Shown: one piece after another, positions 34,795 through 44,171 of the stretch
Layout: the number at the start of each line of letters is the position of its first letter
Position numbering within the stretch: position 1 is the first letter of the stretch
Assembly: GCA_016839705.1 (NCBI GenBank)
Contig: JAEOTR010000035.1
Location: 1 to 64,000 of the forward strand
Reading direction: 5' to 3'
Length of the DNA: 64,000 nucleotides
Origin: Promethearchaeota archaeon
GTDB taxonomy: Archaea; Asgardarchaeota; Lokiarchaeia; Sigyniarchaeales; SOKP01
Position numbers and translations under genes: made by a program
Notes under the pieces: generated by a model
What the model saw: the letters and a program-made list of their open reading frames with translations, nothing else
The model's database searches: none
What the model was told of the DNA's origin: nothing

Positions 34795-35757
34795 ATGAGT
34801 AGTTTACATTTAGATGCAATAAAAGAAGCCTATCAAAAGATTAAAGGATTTGTTAGGAAGACACCTCTCATTCACTCAGCCTATTTTAGTGAATTATGCG
34901 GCAATAACGTTTATTTGAAATTGGAAAACCAACAACTCACAAATGCCTTTAAAATTCGTGGAGCCCTAAACCGAATGTTAAAATTGAGTTCAGATGAAAA
35001 AACTCGTGGAGTTATTACTGCCTCATCAGGAAATCATGCTCAAGCAATAGCTCTAGCAGCAAAACACTTAGGTATCTCTGCCAAAATCGTAGTTCCTAAG
35101 AATATTTCTGAAGCGAAATTAAAAAAAATAAAGCAATATGATGTAACCATTGTTCAAGAAGGAGATTTTGATGAAATTGAGACGAAAGCAAGAGATTTAT
35201 CTGCTCAAGAGAAAATAACATATATCAGTCCCTATAATGACATTGATATTATTATAGGCCAGGGAACTATTGCTCTTGAAATCTATAAGGATCTTGAACA
35301 TGTGGATGTGATTATTGTTCCCATTGGAGGGGGTGGTTTAATCTCAGGGATAGCATTCGCCTCTAAATTACTAAATCCAAAAGTTAAAATAATTGGTGTT
35401 CAAACTAAGGGCGCCTCTACTATGTTTGAATCTTGGAAAGCTGGTAAAATCATACAAGTCGAAGAATTTAATACCATAGCAGAGGGTTTATTAGGTGGAA
35501 TTGAATCTGATGCTATTACTTTTGAAATAATACAAAATTATGTTGATGAAATTGTGTTGGTAGACGAAGAGAGTGTTGAAAAAGCTATCAATCTCCTGTG
35601 GAATATAGAGGGTCAAATCGTTGAAGGAGCAGGAGCTACAGTTGTTGCTTTCTTAATTGAGAAAAAACAAAAATTCCTCAATAAAAATGTGGTAGCGGTA
35701 ATAAGCGGAGGAAATATCAATGAATCACTATTCAAAGAAATTTTGAGTAAACGCTAG
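34795..35757 (+). CDS. threonine/serine dehydratase
   Basis: A 320-residue PLP enzyme of the IlvA/TdcB catalytic type without a regulatory domain. PLP-lysine motif NAFKIRGALNRML, SSGNHAQAIALAA, and the phosphate-binding PIGGGGLISGIA are present. It would deaminate threonine to 2-oxobutyrate (or serine to pyruvate), feeding isoleucine synthesis or amino-acid breakdown. The short length points to the catabolic form. No pathway partners adjacent. Confidence 0.92.
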   Translation: MSSLHLDAIKEAYQKIKGFVRKTPLIHSAYFSELCGNNVYLKLENQQLTNAFKIRGALNRMLKLSSDEKTRGVITASSGNHAQAIALAAKHLGISAKIVVPKNISEAKLKKIKQYDVTIVQEGDFDEIETKARDLSAQEKITYISPYNDIDIIIGQGTIALEIYKDLEHVDVIIVPIGGGGLISGIAFASKLLNPKVKIIGVQTKGASTMFESWKAGKIIQVEEFNTIAEGLLGGIESDAITFEIIQNYVDEIVLVDEESVEKAINLLWNIEGQIVEGAGATVVAFLIEKKQKFLNKNVVAVISGGNINESLFKEILSKR

Positions 35758-35794
35758 CTTGTATGTTTTAAAAAAAAAAGATAGAATTTAGTAA

Positions 35795-36316
35795 CTATTC
35801 AATATATTTAACAATTTCATCTAATGATTTTCGAGGTCTTGGTTCAGGTATCTCTCCCTTTGGGTATCCTAATGGGAGAACTGTGAGTAAATGATCAGTT
35901 TCTTTTAGGTTTAGCAATTTCTTTACATTTTCTCTGTTTATTCTTCCAACCCAACAAGTTCCGATTCCTAATGACCATGCTGCTAATGCTAGCTGTAATG
36001 AAGCAAAACAAGTATCGTGAAGGTACCAGTTAGGTGATAATTCCATATCTCCAACGATCGCGACCAATACAGGGGCTCCAGCAGTGAAAGGACCTGTGGT
36101 ACATTCTTTCGCAATTTTTTTGATAAGCTCTTTATTTCTAATGACATAAAAAGTCCAGGGCTGTCTGTTTCTTGCACTCATACACCACCTAGTTGCCTCA
36201 AGGATTTGATTCAAAATTTCCGCTTCTATATCCCTTGAATCATAACTCCTAATACTTCTTCTTTCTTTTAATAATTTCAGTTGCTCAGATTCACTCATAT
36301 GAATATCACTTTTCAA
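35795..36316 (-). CDS. nitroreductase-family flavoprotein
   Basis: A 173-residue nitroreductase: LLKERRSIRSYDSRDIEAEIL, the flavin loop WCMSARNRQPWTFYVI, LALAAWSLGIGTCWVGRINREN and VLPLGYPKGEIPEPRPR. It is related to, but clearly distinct from, the 33177-33692 protein. Substrate unknown. Confidence 0.9.
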   Translation of the reverse strand: MKSDIHMSESEQLKLLKERRSIRSYDSRDIEAEILNQILEATRWCMSARNRQPWTFYVIRNKELIKKIAKECTTGPFTAGAPVLVAIVGDMELSPNWYLHDTCFASLQLALAAWSLGIGTCWVGRINRENVKKLLNLKETDHLLTVLPLGYPKGEIPEPRPRKSLDEIVKYIE

Positions 36317-36388
36317 ATCTATATGTTATAACTAGAAAAAGAAAGAATTACTTAAATATTCAGTTTGATTAAATGTAGCTGTATCACT

Positions 36389-36574
36389 CTATTCTTCAGT
36401 AATAATTAATTCTTTTTCTTCGATTTCCTCTGCTTCATCCTCAATTGGGATTTTATGAAGATGACCGTGATATATAATAAATCTAAACTTTTGCACCTTA
36501 CTAACTGCCTCATGTGGCATGTGTTGTTTGATGATCCCAAATAATAAAAATAACGATACTCCACAAATTTTCAA
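36389..36574 (-). CDS. hypothetical 61-residue protein
   Basis: A short ORF whose ATG overlaps the stop of the aminotransferase gene by 4 nt, consistent with translational coupling. It has a hydrophobic start (MKICGVSLFLLFGII) and an acidic end (EDEAEEIEEKELIITEE). No family recognised; the overlap is the main support. Confidence 0.4.
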   Translation of the reverse strand: MKICGVSLFLLFGIIKQHMPHEAVSKVQKFRFIIYHGHLHKIPIEDEAEEIEEKELIITEE

Positions 36575-37749
36575 AATAATTTCAGCTTAATGCGGTCTAT
36601 TGCATTCTTTAAGGTTTCTAGTTTTTGTGAAAATGAAAATCGGACGTACTTTGATCCTCGATTTTTATCAAGAGTTTTACCATTGAAAAAACTCGAACCT
36701 GGAACAACCGCAATACCACCGTCTTTTACTAGGAAGTTAGCAAACTCTATATCATTCATACCGAATTGGGAAATATCGGCAAAAATGTAATAAGCTCCTT
36801 GAGGCTTAAAAATGCGCATTCCTAACTTTGTCAATTGATTGTAGAGGAAATCTCTATTCGTTTGATACCGATTAATTAGATCCTTAAAATATGAAGGTCC
36901 TAAGTTAAATGATTTTAACGCAGCAAATTGTAATAAAGAAGGTGCTGCAACTGTTAAATAATCATGAACTTTCCGAATTCCATTCATTAATTCTGTGGTT
37001 GCTGAAACATAGCCAATTCTCCATCCTGTTATTGAAAAAGTTTTACTAAATCCACTGATTGTAATGGTTTTTTCACGCATTGAATCAAAACTTCCAATAC
37101 TTTGATGCTTTAGATCATCATAAATAATATATTCATAAATCTCATCAGTAATTACTATTATATCATTATCAATGCATAAGTCTGATATAGTTTTCAAATC
37201 TTTTGGAGAAAAAACCTTACCAGTAGGATTGTGGGGTGAATTAAGCATAATTGCTTTCGTTTTTGCATTAATATTGGATTTTAGCAGTTCTTCATCAATC
37301 TGATAGGTTTCTTCAGATAAGGATACAAAAACAGGAGTTGCTTGAGCGAGATATGTAATCGGGACATAATTCTCATACCAAGGCTCAAAAATTATAATTT
37401 GGTCACCTGGATTTGTTACCGCAAATAAACTTGCCGCTATCGCTTCACTCGCACCACAAGTTATTGTTAGTTCTTCATATGGATCGACGTCTATTTTATT
37501 ATACTTTTTCAATTTTTCTGCAATTTTTTCCCTTAAATCAGGCCGTCCATATGTTACAGTATATTGATGTACATCTTTATTAACTCCTTCCTTAATACCT
37601 GTAATTAGCTCATCGGGAGGAGAAAAATCAGGCATTCCCTGTGAAAGGTTAATAGCGTTATTTTCAATGGCCATCCGTGTCATTTCTCTTATTACTGATT
37701 CTTGAAAATAGTTTAAACTTTCAGCCAATTTTATCATTTTTTTTATCAC
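36571..37749 (-). CDS. PLP-dependent aminotransferase (class I/II)
   Basis: A 392-residue fold-type I aminotransferase. NLSQGMPDFSPPDELI, the AINLSQG opening, NSPHNPTGKVFS, TDEIYEYIIYDD, the PLP lysine in SGFSKTFSITGWRIGY and the late RFSFSQKLETLKNA are typical of aspartate/aromatic or kynurenine-type aminotransferases. The exact amino donor is not determined. It is followed by the 61-residue overlapping ORF. Confidence 0.92.
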   Translation of the reverse strand: MIKKMIKLAESLNYFQESVIREMTRMAIENNAINLSQGMPDFSPPDELITGIKEGVNKDVHQYTVTYGRPDLREKIAEKLKKYNKIDVDPYEELTITCGASEAIAASLFAVTNPGDQIIIFEPWYENYVPITYLAQATPVFVSLSEETYQIDEELLKSNINAKTKAIMLNSPHNPTGKVFSPKDLKTISDLCIDNDIIVITDEIYEYIIYDDLKHQSIGSFDSMREKTITISGFSKTFSITGWRIGYVSATTELMNGIRKVHDYLTVAAPSLLQFAALKSFNLGPSYFKDLINRYQTNRDFLYNQLTKLGMRIFKPQGAYYIFADISQFGMNDIEFANFLVKDGGIAVVPGSSFFNGKTLDKNRGSKYVRFSFSQKLETLKNAIDRIKLKLF

Positions 37750-37975
37750 CCTACTTAATTCAAGTGTTAAACTTATTAAAGTTTTGAAATCAGCTTTAAT
37801 TCGCTTATTATTTCTTTTAGTTTAACATACTACTTATTTTAATTATGACCAACGTTAAAAATCTTAAGTTTACAAAGAGTTAAGAATAAACTTTTTTACT
37901 AAAGTGTGAGAAAATTCTCTCGGATAAGCAAAATAAAAAATTCTAAAATAAATCAAGGTTTCAAATAAATATAGC

Positions 37976-39253
37976 ATGAAAATACAGAATAAACTAATTA
38001 AATCCGAAAATCAGAACTTGCTAGTCAGTAAAATTTCTCTGATTATCGCTATATTTTTTGCGAGTATAGCAGGGTATGCGTATTTTGCTTTTATACCACG
38101 ATTTTTATACGAAAAAGGTTTCTCAGAAGGACAAGTAATTTTTACGATGACTTGGATGGGGATTGGCTTAGCTTTATTTTCCTGGCTTTTTGGAAAAATA
38201 AGCGATAAATCAGGACGAAGAAAATTATTTCTCATTTTAGCCCTTTTTTTACAACTTATCGTCCTTTCTTTATTAAATTTAAGTAACCACATTGTTTTTC
38301 ATTGTGTTTTAAACTTTTTCAGGGGAGTTATATTAGGGATGCGAATGCCAGCATCTGATGCTCTATTTGCAGATATTGTTGAGAATTCAAGTAAGAAGGT
38401 TAAAATGGTACCTAAATTAGAAACAACCGAGGTTAGTGGAACACAATTATCACTTAGTAGTGCCACTAAAAGCACAGGATGGGCCATTGGAGTCTTGCTG
38501 TCAAGCTCTTTAATTGGTATTTTTGGGGTGGATTCGTTAGTTCTCTTCTTAATAATCACAACTGCTATTTCCTTAATTTTCGCAATTCCAATACAAGATA
38601 TTAAGAAGAATAACTTAGTAGATCAAGGTGGTGGTATCGATATCACGGAAGAGAAGATCCAATCCCGCAATACATCATCCCGTAAAGGTTTAATCCCACG
38701 AAAAAAGATGAAAGTTAAACTCATTCTTTATATTAGCGTCTTTTTTCGTCAGTTTGGAGTAATACCATTTATTCAGATTATCAGTCTCTTGCTTTTTACC
38801 GCTGGAATCCCTGATGAGCTATCGGGAATAGTTATTGCTTTAAATCCAATATTGCAGGTGGTAGCAATGGTCATTTGTGGCAGAATTGTCGATAATCCGA
38901 AGATTTCAGAAAAATTGATGCTTGCCATCGGATTTGTATTATCTACTCTGGCATTAGGTTGTTATGGATTGGGAACATCGACGGGTTTAATAGCATATTT
39001 CATCCTTGGGCAAGTATCACTTGGTTTTTCATGGGGCTTTATTTCCACAGGTGCAGTAAAGTATATCGTAAACCATGCTCCAATGGATAGAGCATTTTAT
39101 ATGGGTATTTGGATGACTGATCTTCAGATAGCAAAAATCACCTCTTACCAAATTTTTACTTTTATTTGGATTAGTCTATTTACTCCTACAATGACTTTGC
39201 CATTTGTTGCTTTAATTCCTCTTATTGGATTAATATTTGTGTATTGGTTATAA
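37976..39253 (+). CDS. MFS transporter
   Basis: A 425-residue membrane protein with about twelve helices in two halves and a central cytoplasmic loop (about 210-250, rich in K/R). The loop after helix two, GKISDKSGRRKLFLI, is the MFS signature (G-x3-D-x2-GR+). The opening is non-hydrophobic for 20 residues. Substrate unknown. Confidence 0.88.
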   Translation: MKIQNKLIKSENQNLLVSKISLIIAIFFASIAGYAYFAFIPRFLYEKGFSEGQVIFTMTWMGIGLALFSWLFGKISDKSGRRKLFLILALFLQLIVLSLLNLSNHIVFHCVLNFFRGVILGMRMPASDALFADIVENSSKKVKMVPKLETTEVSGTQLSLSSATKSTGWAIGVLLSSSLIGIFGVDSLVLFLIITTAISLIFAIPIQDIKKNNLVDQGGGIDITEEKIQSRNTSSRKGLIPRKKMKVKLILYISVFFRQFGVIPFIQIISLLLFTAGIPDELSGIVIALNPILQVVAMVICGRIVDNPKISEKLMLAIGFVLSTLALGCYGLGTSTGLIAYFILGQVSLGFSWGFISTGAVKYIVNHAPMDRAFYMGIWMTDLQIAKITSYQIFTFIWISLFTPTMTLPFVALIPLIGLIFVYWL

Positions 39254-39344
39254 AAATATAAATCTTCATATCAACTCATTTTAAGATTACATTAACGAAA
39301 AATCAAAGTATTAAGGAATAATATATTAATTTAGTAGAGAAACC

Positions 39345-40508
39345 ATGGATATTAGTGAACTTAAAAAAAATATTAAGCAACTTATATTCAATAAAGGAGC
39401 AAAATTAGTTGGTATTGGAAGCCGAGAACGACTTAAGGATGCCCCTGCTTCTGCGGATATGGAATATTGCTTGCCAGGAGCTCAAAGTTGTATTATATGG
39501 GCATACACAAACCCTATAGAAGCACTGGAGAATTATTTCTCTAAAAAAGAAAGGATGAGTATTAAGAAAGCTCAACAAATTGGATATGCGGGTTCATGGA
39601 GAACCGCACTAATTCTTGCAGAGTTCAACAAAAAAAACACAAATTATCAAGCATTTCCGGTTATACCAAATGCAAAGTACAGACCTCGAAAAGATTTACC
39701 CAATGATATTGGAGGAGATATACGTTACCCTGACTTTTCATTAAGATATGGGGCAGTAGCAGCTGGTTTGGGACACCTTGGATGGTCAGGTAACTTGGTG
39801 ACTAAAGAATATGGTGGTTCATTATATTTAGGAGGTGTGTTGACCACAGCACCTCTTGTACCTGATCCTATGGCTGAAGAAAATAATTGTAACAAATGTA
39901 AACTTTGTACAAAGGTATGCACTACTGGTTATTTTTCTGAAAATGAAGAAGAAGATATGCAACCAGTTATTATTGGTGGACAAACAGAGACATATGCCAA
40001 GAGGGGAACATTTTCACAATGCGGGATTGGATGTGCCGGGTGGTATGGGTTATCAGAAGATGGCACTTGGAGTACGTGGACACCAGGTCATGTGTGTTTG
40101 AAAGAAATACCCGAAGAAAGATGGCAAGATAGCGACTTTCGAAGAGATTTATATAGCAAAATCCTTATTAATAAAACTCTCCCCGAAAATATGAGGAAAT
40201 TTAATCAATCCATAGCTAGATCCTTTGGCAACGCAGCAAGACTTGAAAATGTAGGACTCCGCCAATTTGTAGATACAAATCCTCGATGTGGCAACTGCAA
40301 TTTTATATGCGTTGCTGAACCAAAGAAGAGAAAAGAACTCTATTCAATGCTTATTAATTCGGGAAAAGTCTATATTGATGATAATGGATTAGAGTATGTC
40401 AAAAAGTGTGATGAAAATGGAAAAGAAATTATCTATTATCCCCCAACCCAAGAGGAATTTTTCACAAAAGAGGAATTAACTGAATTAGATAATATTAGAA
40501 ATGTCTAA
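39345..40508 (+). CDS. QueG-like Fe-S protein
   Basis: A 387-residue protein of the epoxyqueuosine-reductase/reductive-dehalogenase-like fold. The core YGAVAAGLGHLGWSGNLVTKEYGGSLYLGGVLTTAPL is typical of that family. It is followed by a 4Fe-4S motif CNKCKLCTKVC (near 182) and, near 315, CGNCNFIC. True QueG is usually about 310-380 residues with a C-terminal HEAT repeat, which I do not see, so the activity is uncertain. Confidence 0.8.
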   Translation: MDISELKKNIKQLIFNKGAKLVGIGSRERLKDAPASADMEYCLPGAQSCIIWAYTNPIEALENYFSKKERMSIKKAQQIGYAGSWRTALILAEFNKKNTNYQAFPVIPNAKYRPRKDLPNDIGGDIRYPDFSLRYGAVAAGLGHLGWSGNLVTKEYGGSLYLGGVLTTAPLVPDPMAEENNCNKCKLCTKVCTTGYFSENEEEDMQPVIIGGQTETYAKRGTFSQCGIGCAGWYGLSEDGTWSTWTPGHVCLKEIPEERWQDSDFRRDLYSKILINKTLPENMRKFNQSIARSFGNAARLENVGLRQFVDTNPRCGNCNFICVAEPKKRKELYSMLINSGKVYIDDNGLEYVKKCDENGKEIIYYPPTQEEFFTKEELTELDNIRNV

Positions 40509-40544
40509 AATAAGAAAAAAACGAAGAGAAAGATTTCCGGCTTT

Positions 40545-41831
40545 TTACTTATTCCTTGGTGGTTTAATGAGATACGCCAATGCAGCTGATCCTAATGACA
40601 TAATCCCCATTACTATAAAAAGTACTAAATAGCTACCAAAAATCGTGACAAGCAAATTCACTCCAACCGCACCAATAAAACCGGCGATCCCATAAGCAGT
40701 AAACACGATCCCGTAGTTAGGACCTAAATTTTTAGAACCGAATAAATCAGAAGTAGCTGTAGGAAATAGACTAAAATTGCCTCCAAAGCAGAAAAATATC
40801 GCACAAGTAATGATTAAGAAATATATCTCATTAAAATTCGTTGTAAAATAAATGAATAACAAAACAGCTTGAGTTAGAAACATTAGTAACATTGCTTTTT
40901 TATAAGTTATTATATCTGCCATCTTTCCCCATACAATTCTTCCTAATCCGTTAAATAATGCTGCCAAACTTCCAATTAATACAAAGTCACTTGTGCCAAT
41001 CACATATGAAAACACACTAGGTGCAACTTCAGTTTTGGCAAACGCGGAGTAGGACCCGATCACCATGAGACCGGATATCGCACTTAACGCGAAAGCTGCC
41101 CAGAACATCCAAAATTGGGGTAGTTTGACAGTTTGACTTCGCTCGAATTCCAAACCTGAGATTCCACTCTCTTCAGAGGGTACGGGAGACTCCCAACCAG
41201 CAGGTGTCCAACCAGTAGGAGGGTTACTTAGCGCCATTGCTCCACCAATAACAAGAATAATATAAATTATTCCTAAAACAATAAACATTATAGGAATATT
41301 CGGAGAAATTACATTAACAAAATTTGGAGCTTTATCAGATAGACCAGTAGGATTAGCAAGTGCTTTAATTACAAAGTTAAAAATGAACGCTCCGGCACCA
41401 AATCCTGCCACAGCAATTCCATTGATAAACCCCTTTTTATCTGGAAACCATTTCCCCGCAGCTGCAATTGGACATACATACCCAAAACCAATTCCTACTC
41501 CAAATATAATACCATATGTTATTAATAATCCAATAAAGGTTGTCATAAATGCTGAGGATATTAACCCAATACCAATTAGAATTCCTCCAAGTATGGCAAC
41601 ATTTCTTGGCCCGTATTTTTGTTGCAATGATCCAGCAAAGATCATTGTCACAGCAAAAGAAAGCAAGCCCACACCAAACACGTATACGGTTAATTCCTTA
41701 GCTGCATTCAAATAGGGACTTACGAACACTGTAACTGTTCCCCAAGAATAGATCGTACCTAAAGCTAACTGAATCATAATAGCCCCAATTACCACAATCC
41801 AGCGATTTCGAATTTTTTGATCTTCAGACAT
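40545..41831 (-). CDS. MFS transporter, oxalate/formate antiporter type
   Basis: A 428-residue MFS protein with twelve helices. The opening NRWIVVIGAIMIQLALGTIYSWGTVTVFVSPYL is the OFA-family signature, with GSLQQKYGPRNVAILGG and GLGRIVWGKMADIITYKKAM as the two MFS loops. OFA proteins exchange dicarboxylates or monocarboxylates such as oxalate/formate; the substrate here is unknown. Confidence 0.9.
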   Translation of the reverse strand: MSEDQKIRNRWIVVIGAIMIQLALGTIYSWGTVTVFVSPYLNAAKELTVYVFGVGLLSFAVTMIFAGSLQQKYGPRNVAILGGILIGIGLISSAFMTTFIGLLITYGIIFGVGIGFGYVCPIAAAGKWFPDKKGFINGIAVAGFGAGAFIFNFVIKALANPTGLSDKAPNFVNVISPNIPIMFIVLGIIYIILVIGGAMALSNPPTGWTPAGWESPVPSEESGISGLEFERSQTVKLPQFWMFWAAFALSAISGLMVIGSYSAFAKTEVAPSVFSYVIGTSDFVLIGSLAALFNGLGRIVWGKMADIITYKKAMLLMFLTQAVLLFIYFTTNFNEIYFLIITCAIFFCFGGNFSLFPTATSDLFGSKNLGPNYGIVFTAYGIAGFIGAVGVNLLVTIFGSYLVLFIVMGIMSLGSAALAYLIKPPRNK

Positions 41832-41987
41832 ATTAACTTCACTTAATAAATTCTTCTATTTTCTAAGAATTGCTTGAAAGATAAATATTTTGTATTAATA
41901 TTTTAAAAAGATTCGAGGAGTTTTAATTGAATAACAGAGCTTAAAAAAATTAATCGTATATGAATTATAAAGATTTAAAGGTTAGAT

Positions 41988-42983
41988 TTATTTATTTCCT
42001 TTCAAAATTTCTTGTCTTTTTTCAGCCATTCTTTGCATTCTTTTCATAATTCGTTCTCGTATTTCTGGCTTGATATCTTTTAGTTGTTCCATTGATTTTT
42101 GAGCACCTTCTTGGATTTGTTTAATCATCATTTTTTGGTCTTCTGGATCTAATTTTTGGAGTGCTTTATAAAATTGTTCTTGCCCTTCCTGTGGATCATG
42201 GGGTATTCTTCCGGATAACAGCCCACCATCTACTAAAAGCGTCTCACCTGTTATAAAACTACTAGAATCACTTGCTAGAAATAAGGCAGCATTAGCGATA
42301 TCTTCTGGTATTCCTGCACGCCTTATTGCTTGACCATCCCTCATAAATTCCTTTCTTAAATCCCCCCATTTTTCAGCAGTTTCACGTGAAAATCCAATAC
42401 CCTGACCAAATATTCCTGTGGCTATACCGCCAGGTGCTATTGTATTTGCTCTAATCCCAAATATTCCTAATTCAACTGCTGCAATTCGAGCTAGGTGAAT
42501 TAATGCTGCTTTAGAGAGAGAATATGCTAAACCGCCCATCCCTTGCTGAAATCCTGCCACAGAACCTGTAAATATAAAACATCCGGATCCTTGCTTCTTC
42601 ATTAAGGGTATCGAATGCTTCATGCACAGGACTGCTCCTCGAAGGTGAATCGCCATAGTATGGTCGAAATCTTCGGTTTCGGTATTTTCAATTCCCCCTC
42701 CAGAACCAGGATTCCCCGCGTTTGAAAACACAATATCGAGTTGACCAAATTTCTCTATTGCGAGATCAATGGCTCTTTTTATATCAGATTCTTGAGATAC
42801 ATCAGTGTGAATATACATTGCGTTTTTTCCAAGCTCTTCAGCAAATTTTTCTCCCATCTCATCCCAAATATCTGCTAAAATAACCCCTTTAGCCCCTTCT
42901 TCTATGAAAAGCTTTGATGTTGCTCTTCCTATCCCACCAGCAGCTCCTGTAATAAGAGCTACTTTTCCATCTAACTGTTTCAT
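41988..42983 (-). CDS. short-chain dehydrogenase/reductase with charged C-terminal extension
   Basis: A 331-residue SDR. Cofactor motif TGAAGGIGRATSKLF, active-site Ser in FTGSVAGF, and YSLSKAA with the catalytic Tyr and Lys. The C-terminal 65 residues (after LLSGRIPHDPQ) are an added Lys/Gln/Glu-rich helix (QEQFYKALQKLDPEDQKMM, RERIMKRMQRMAEKRQEIL) beyond the normal 250-residue SDR. NAD preference is suggested by an Asp at the end of strand two (ADIWDE). Substrate unknown. Confidence 0.9.
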   Translation of the reverse strand: MKQLDGKVALITGAAGGIGRATSKLFIEEGAKGVILADIWDEMGEKFAEELGKNAMYIHTDVSQESDIKRAIDLAIEKFGQLDIVFSNAGNPGSGGGIENTETEDFDHTMAIHLRGAVLCMKHSIPLMKKQGSGCFIFTGSVAGFQQGMGGLAYSLSKAALIHLARIAAVELGIFGIRANTIAPGGIATGIFGQGIGFSRETAEKWGDLRKEFMRDGQAIRRAGIPEDIANAALFLASDSSSFITGETLLVDGGLLSGRIPHDPQEGQEQFYKALQKLDPEDQKMMIKQIQEGAQKSMEQLKDIKPEIRERIMKRMQRMAEKRQEILKGNK

Positions 42984-43185
42984 AATTATTTATTAAATAT
43001 TATATTTTTTAATACTTTAACGATCAAGGGTTTAAAAATAAAGCTTCTTACTGTTATTGTCACTAAAAAATTCTTTCCTAAATATAGAAAGTTAAAAAAT
43101 GCAGAAAATTAGATATGAAATCATTATTTATAACTTCAAATAAGGTATACAAATTGTATTTAAAAATAAGAGATAAAAAAATTAA

Positions 43186-43407
43186 TTAAAAACCATAGGT
43201 ATTGAAGCTCGTATTAGAATAAGCTTTCGCTGAATGAATTCGATCGTGAGCTTCACTCATAGAAATTACTTCTTCAAAATATCGTGGATTTAAATCTCCA
43301 AGGAGTTCATCAACTTCACTTTCTTTTGTTTCTTGAACTTTAGGATATTCAACCTCTTCAATTTCAACACTTATCATTTCCATTACTTTTTCATAAGCTT
43401 GGGTCAT
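43186..43407 (-). CDS. small LNPRYFEE protein, copy 1
   Basis: A 73-residue acidic protein: an N-terminal helix (AYEKVMEMISVEIEEVEYP), an acidic linker, then LLGDLNPRYFEEVISMSEAHDRIHSAKAY and NTYGF. It is a tandem paralogue of 43668-43859 and shares LNPRY[FL]EE with the 47-residue protein at 23433-23576. No family recognised. A TATA-like element (minus strand, about 43459-43474) and paired ACTCTT repeats precede it. Confidence 0.7.
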   Translation of the reverse strand: MTQAYEKVMEMISVEIEEVEYPKVQETKESEVDELLGDLNPRYFEEVISMSEAHDRIHSAKAYSNTSFNTYGF

Positions 43408-43481
43408 TTTTTTTTCACGTTTTTTGTTTTTTCTTATAATTATTATATTGACAGGAGTTAATATATAGTTTAATAATAGGA

Positions 43482-43498
43482 ACTCTTGATGGACTCTT
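43482..43498 (-). promoter_or_regulatory. phased AAGAGT direct repeats upstream of copy 1
   Basis: Read on the minus strand, AAGAGT occurs twice, 11 nt apart (plus-strand ACTCTT at 43482-43487 and 43493-43498), about 17 nt upstream of the TATA-like stretch. The same pair recurs upstream of copy 2. Confidence 0.55.
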
Positions 43499-43667
43499 AG
43501 ACTGTTTTTAGATTCTCACTTAAAAACCGTTCAAAAATTACCTCAATATCCATACTATTAGAAGATTTAATTTTAGTTTCTTTTGAAGAACTATAATTTG
43601 ATCTTGAATCATATAACATAAAATCAGGAGGAATTAAAACAATTAAAAATAGGAAAAATAATATTAA

Positions 43668-43859
43668 TTAAAATCCATAAGGATTGATGATATTATCTGA
43701 ATAAGCTTTCCTTGAATAAATTCGATTGTGGGCTTCATTCATAGAAATACCTTCTTCAAAATATCTTGGATTTAAATCTCCAAGAGATTCAGCTTCATCA
43801 ATCTTTTCAACTTTTTCAACCAATACTTCTTCATATATTTGGACCATTTTTTTTATCAC
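43668..43859 (-). CDS. small LNPRYFEE protein, copy 2
   Basis: A 63-residue paralogue of the neighbouring gene: QIYEEVLVEKVEKIDEAE, then SLGDLNPRYFEEGISMNEAHNRIYSRKAY and INPYGF. The two differ mainly in the linker length. The flanking 200 nt are also conserved between copies, so the whole unit was duplicated. Confidence 0.7.
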   Translation of the reverse strand: MIKKMVQIYEEVLVEKVEKIDEAESLGDLNPRYFEEGISMNEAHNRIYSRKAYSDNIINPYGF

Positions 43860-44171
43860 TTTTTTTTGTTTTTTTTATAATTATCGTATTGATAGGGTTA
43901 TATTTAAAGTTTAGGACCAGAAACTCTTTATGGACTCTTAGACTTTTGTTTAGATTCCAACCCTAATACCATTTAAAAGTAACTTCAATACCCTTACTAT
44001 TACAAGATTTAATACTAGTTCAAACTGAAGAACTATAAAGGGATTTTGAATTTTAAATTTTACTGCTAAAAATGATGATGTGAAATGATGGTATATCACA
44101 GAGTCTAATTTTTATGGAGATAGTAAAAAACTTTTAACTATGAAAAGGTTATTTATTCAAAGGTTTTAATT
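43860..44171. other. 312-nt gap upstream of copy 2, repeating the copy 1 flank
   Basis: No ORF of note. The sequence 43860-44060 is recognisably related to 43408-43640 (a TATTACAAGATTTAATACTAG-like block, a GAAGAACTATAA block and the ACTCTT pair). It holds the promoter of copy 2 on the minus strand and, near 44150, the start of the GGR gene. Confidence 0.55.
43923..43939 (-). promoter_or_regulatory. phased AAGAGT direct repeats upstream of copy 2
   Basis: Plus-strand ACTCTT at 43923-43928 and 43934-43939, again 11 nt apart and about 20 nt upstream of a TATA-like element (about 43898-43908). Confidence 0.55.

Noticed and set aside
41383..41715. 110-codon plus-strand ORF inside the OFA transporter gene
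   Set aside because: It is the antisense of a clear MFS coding region and has Pro/Asn-rich shadow composition.
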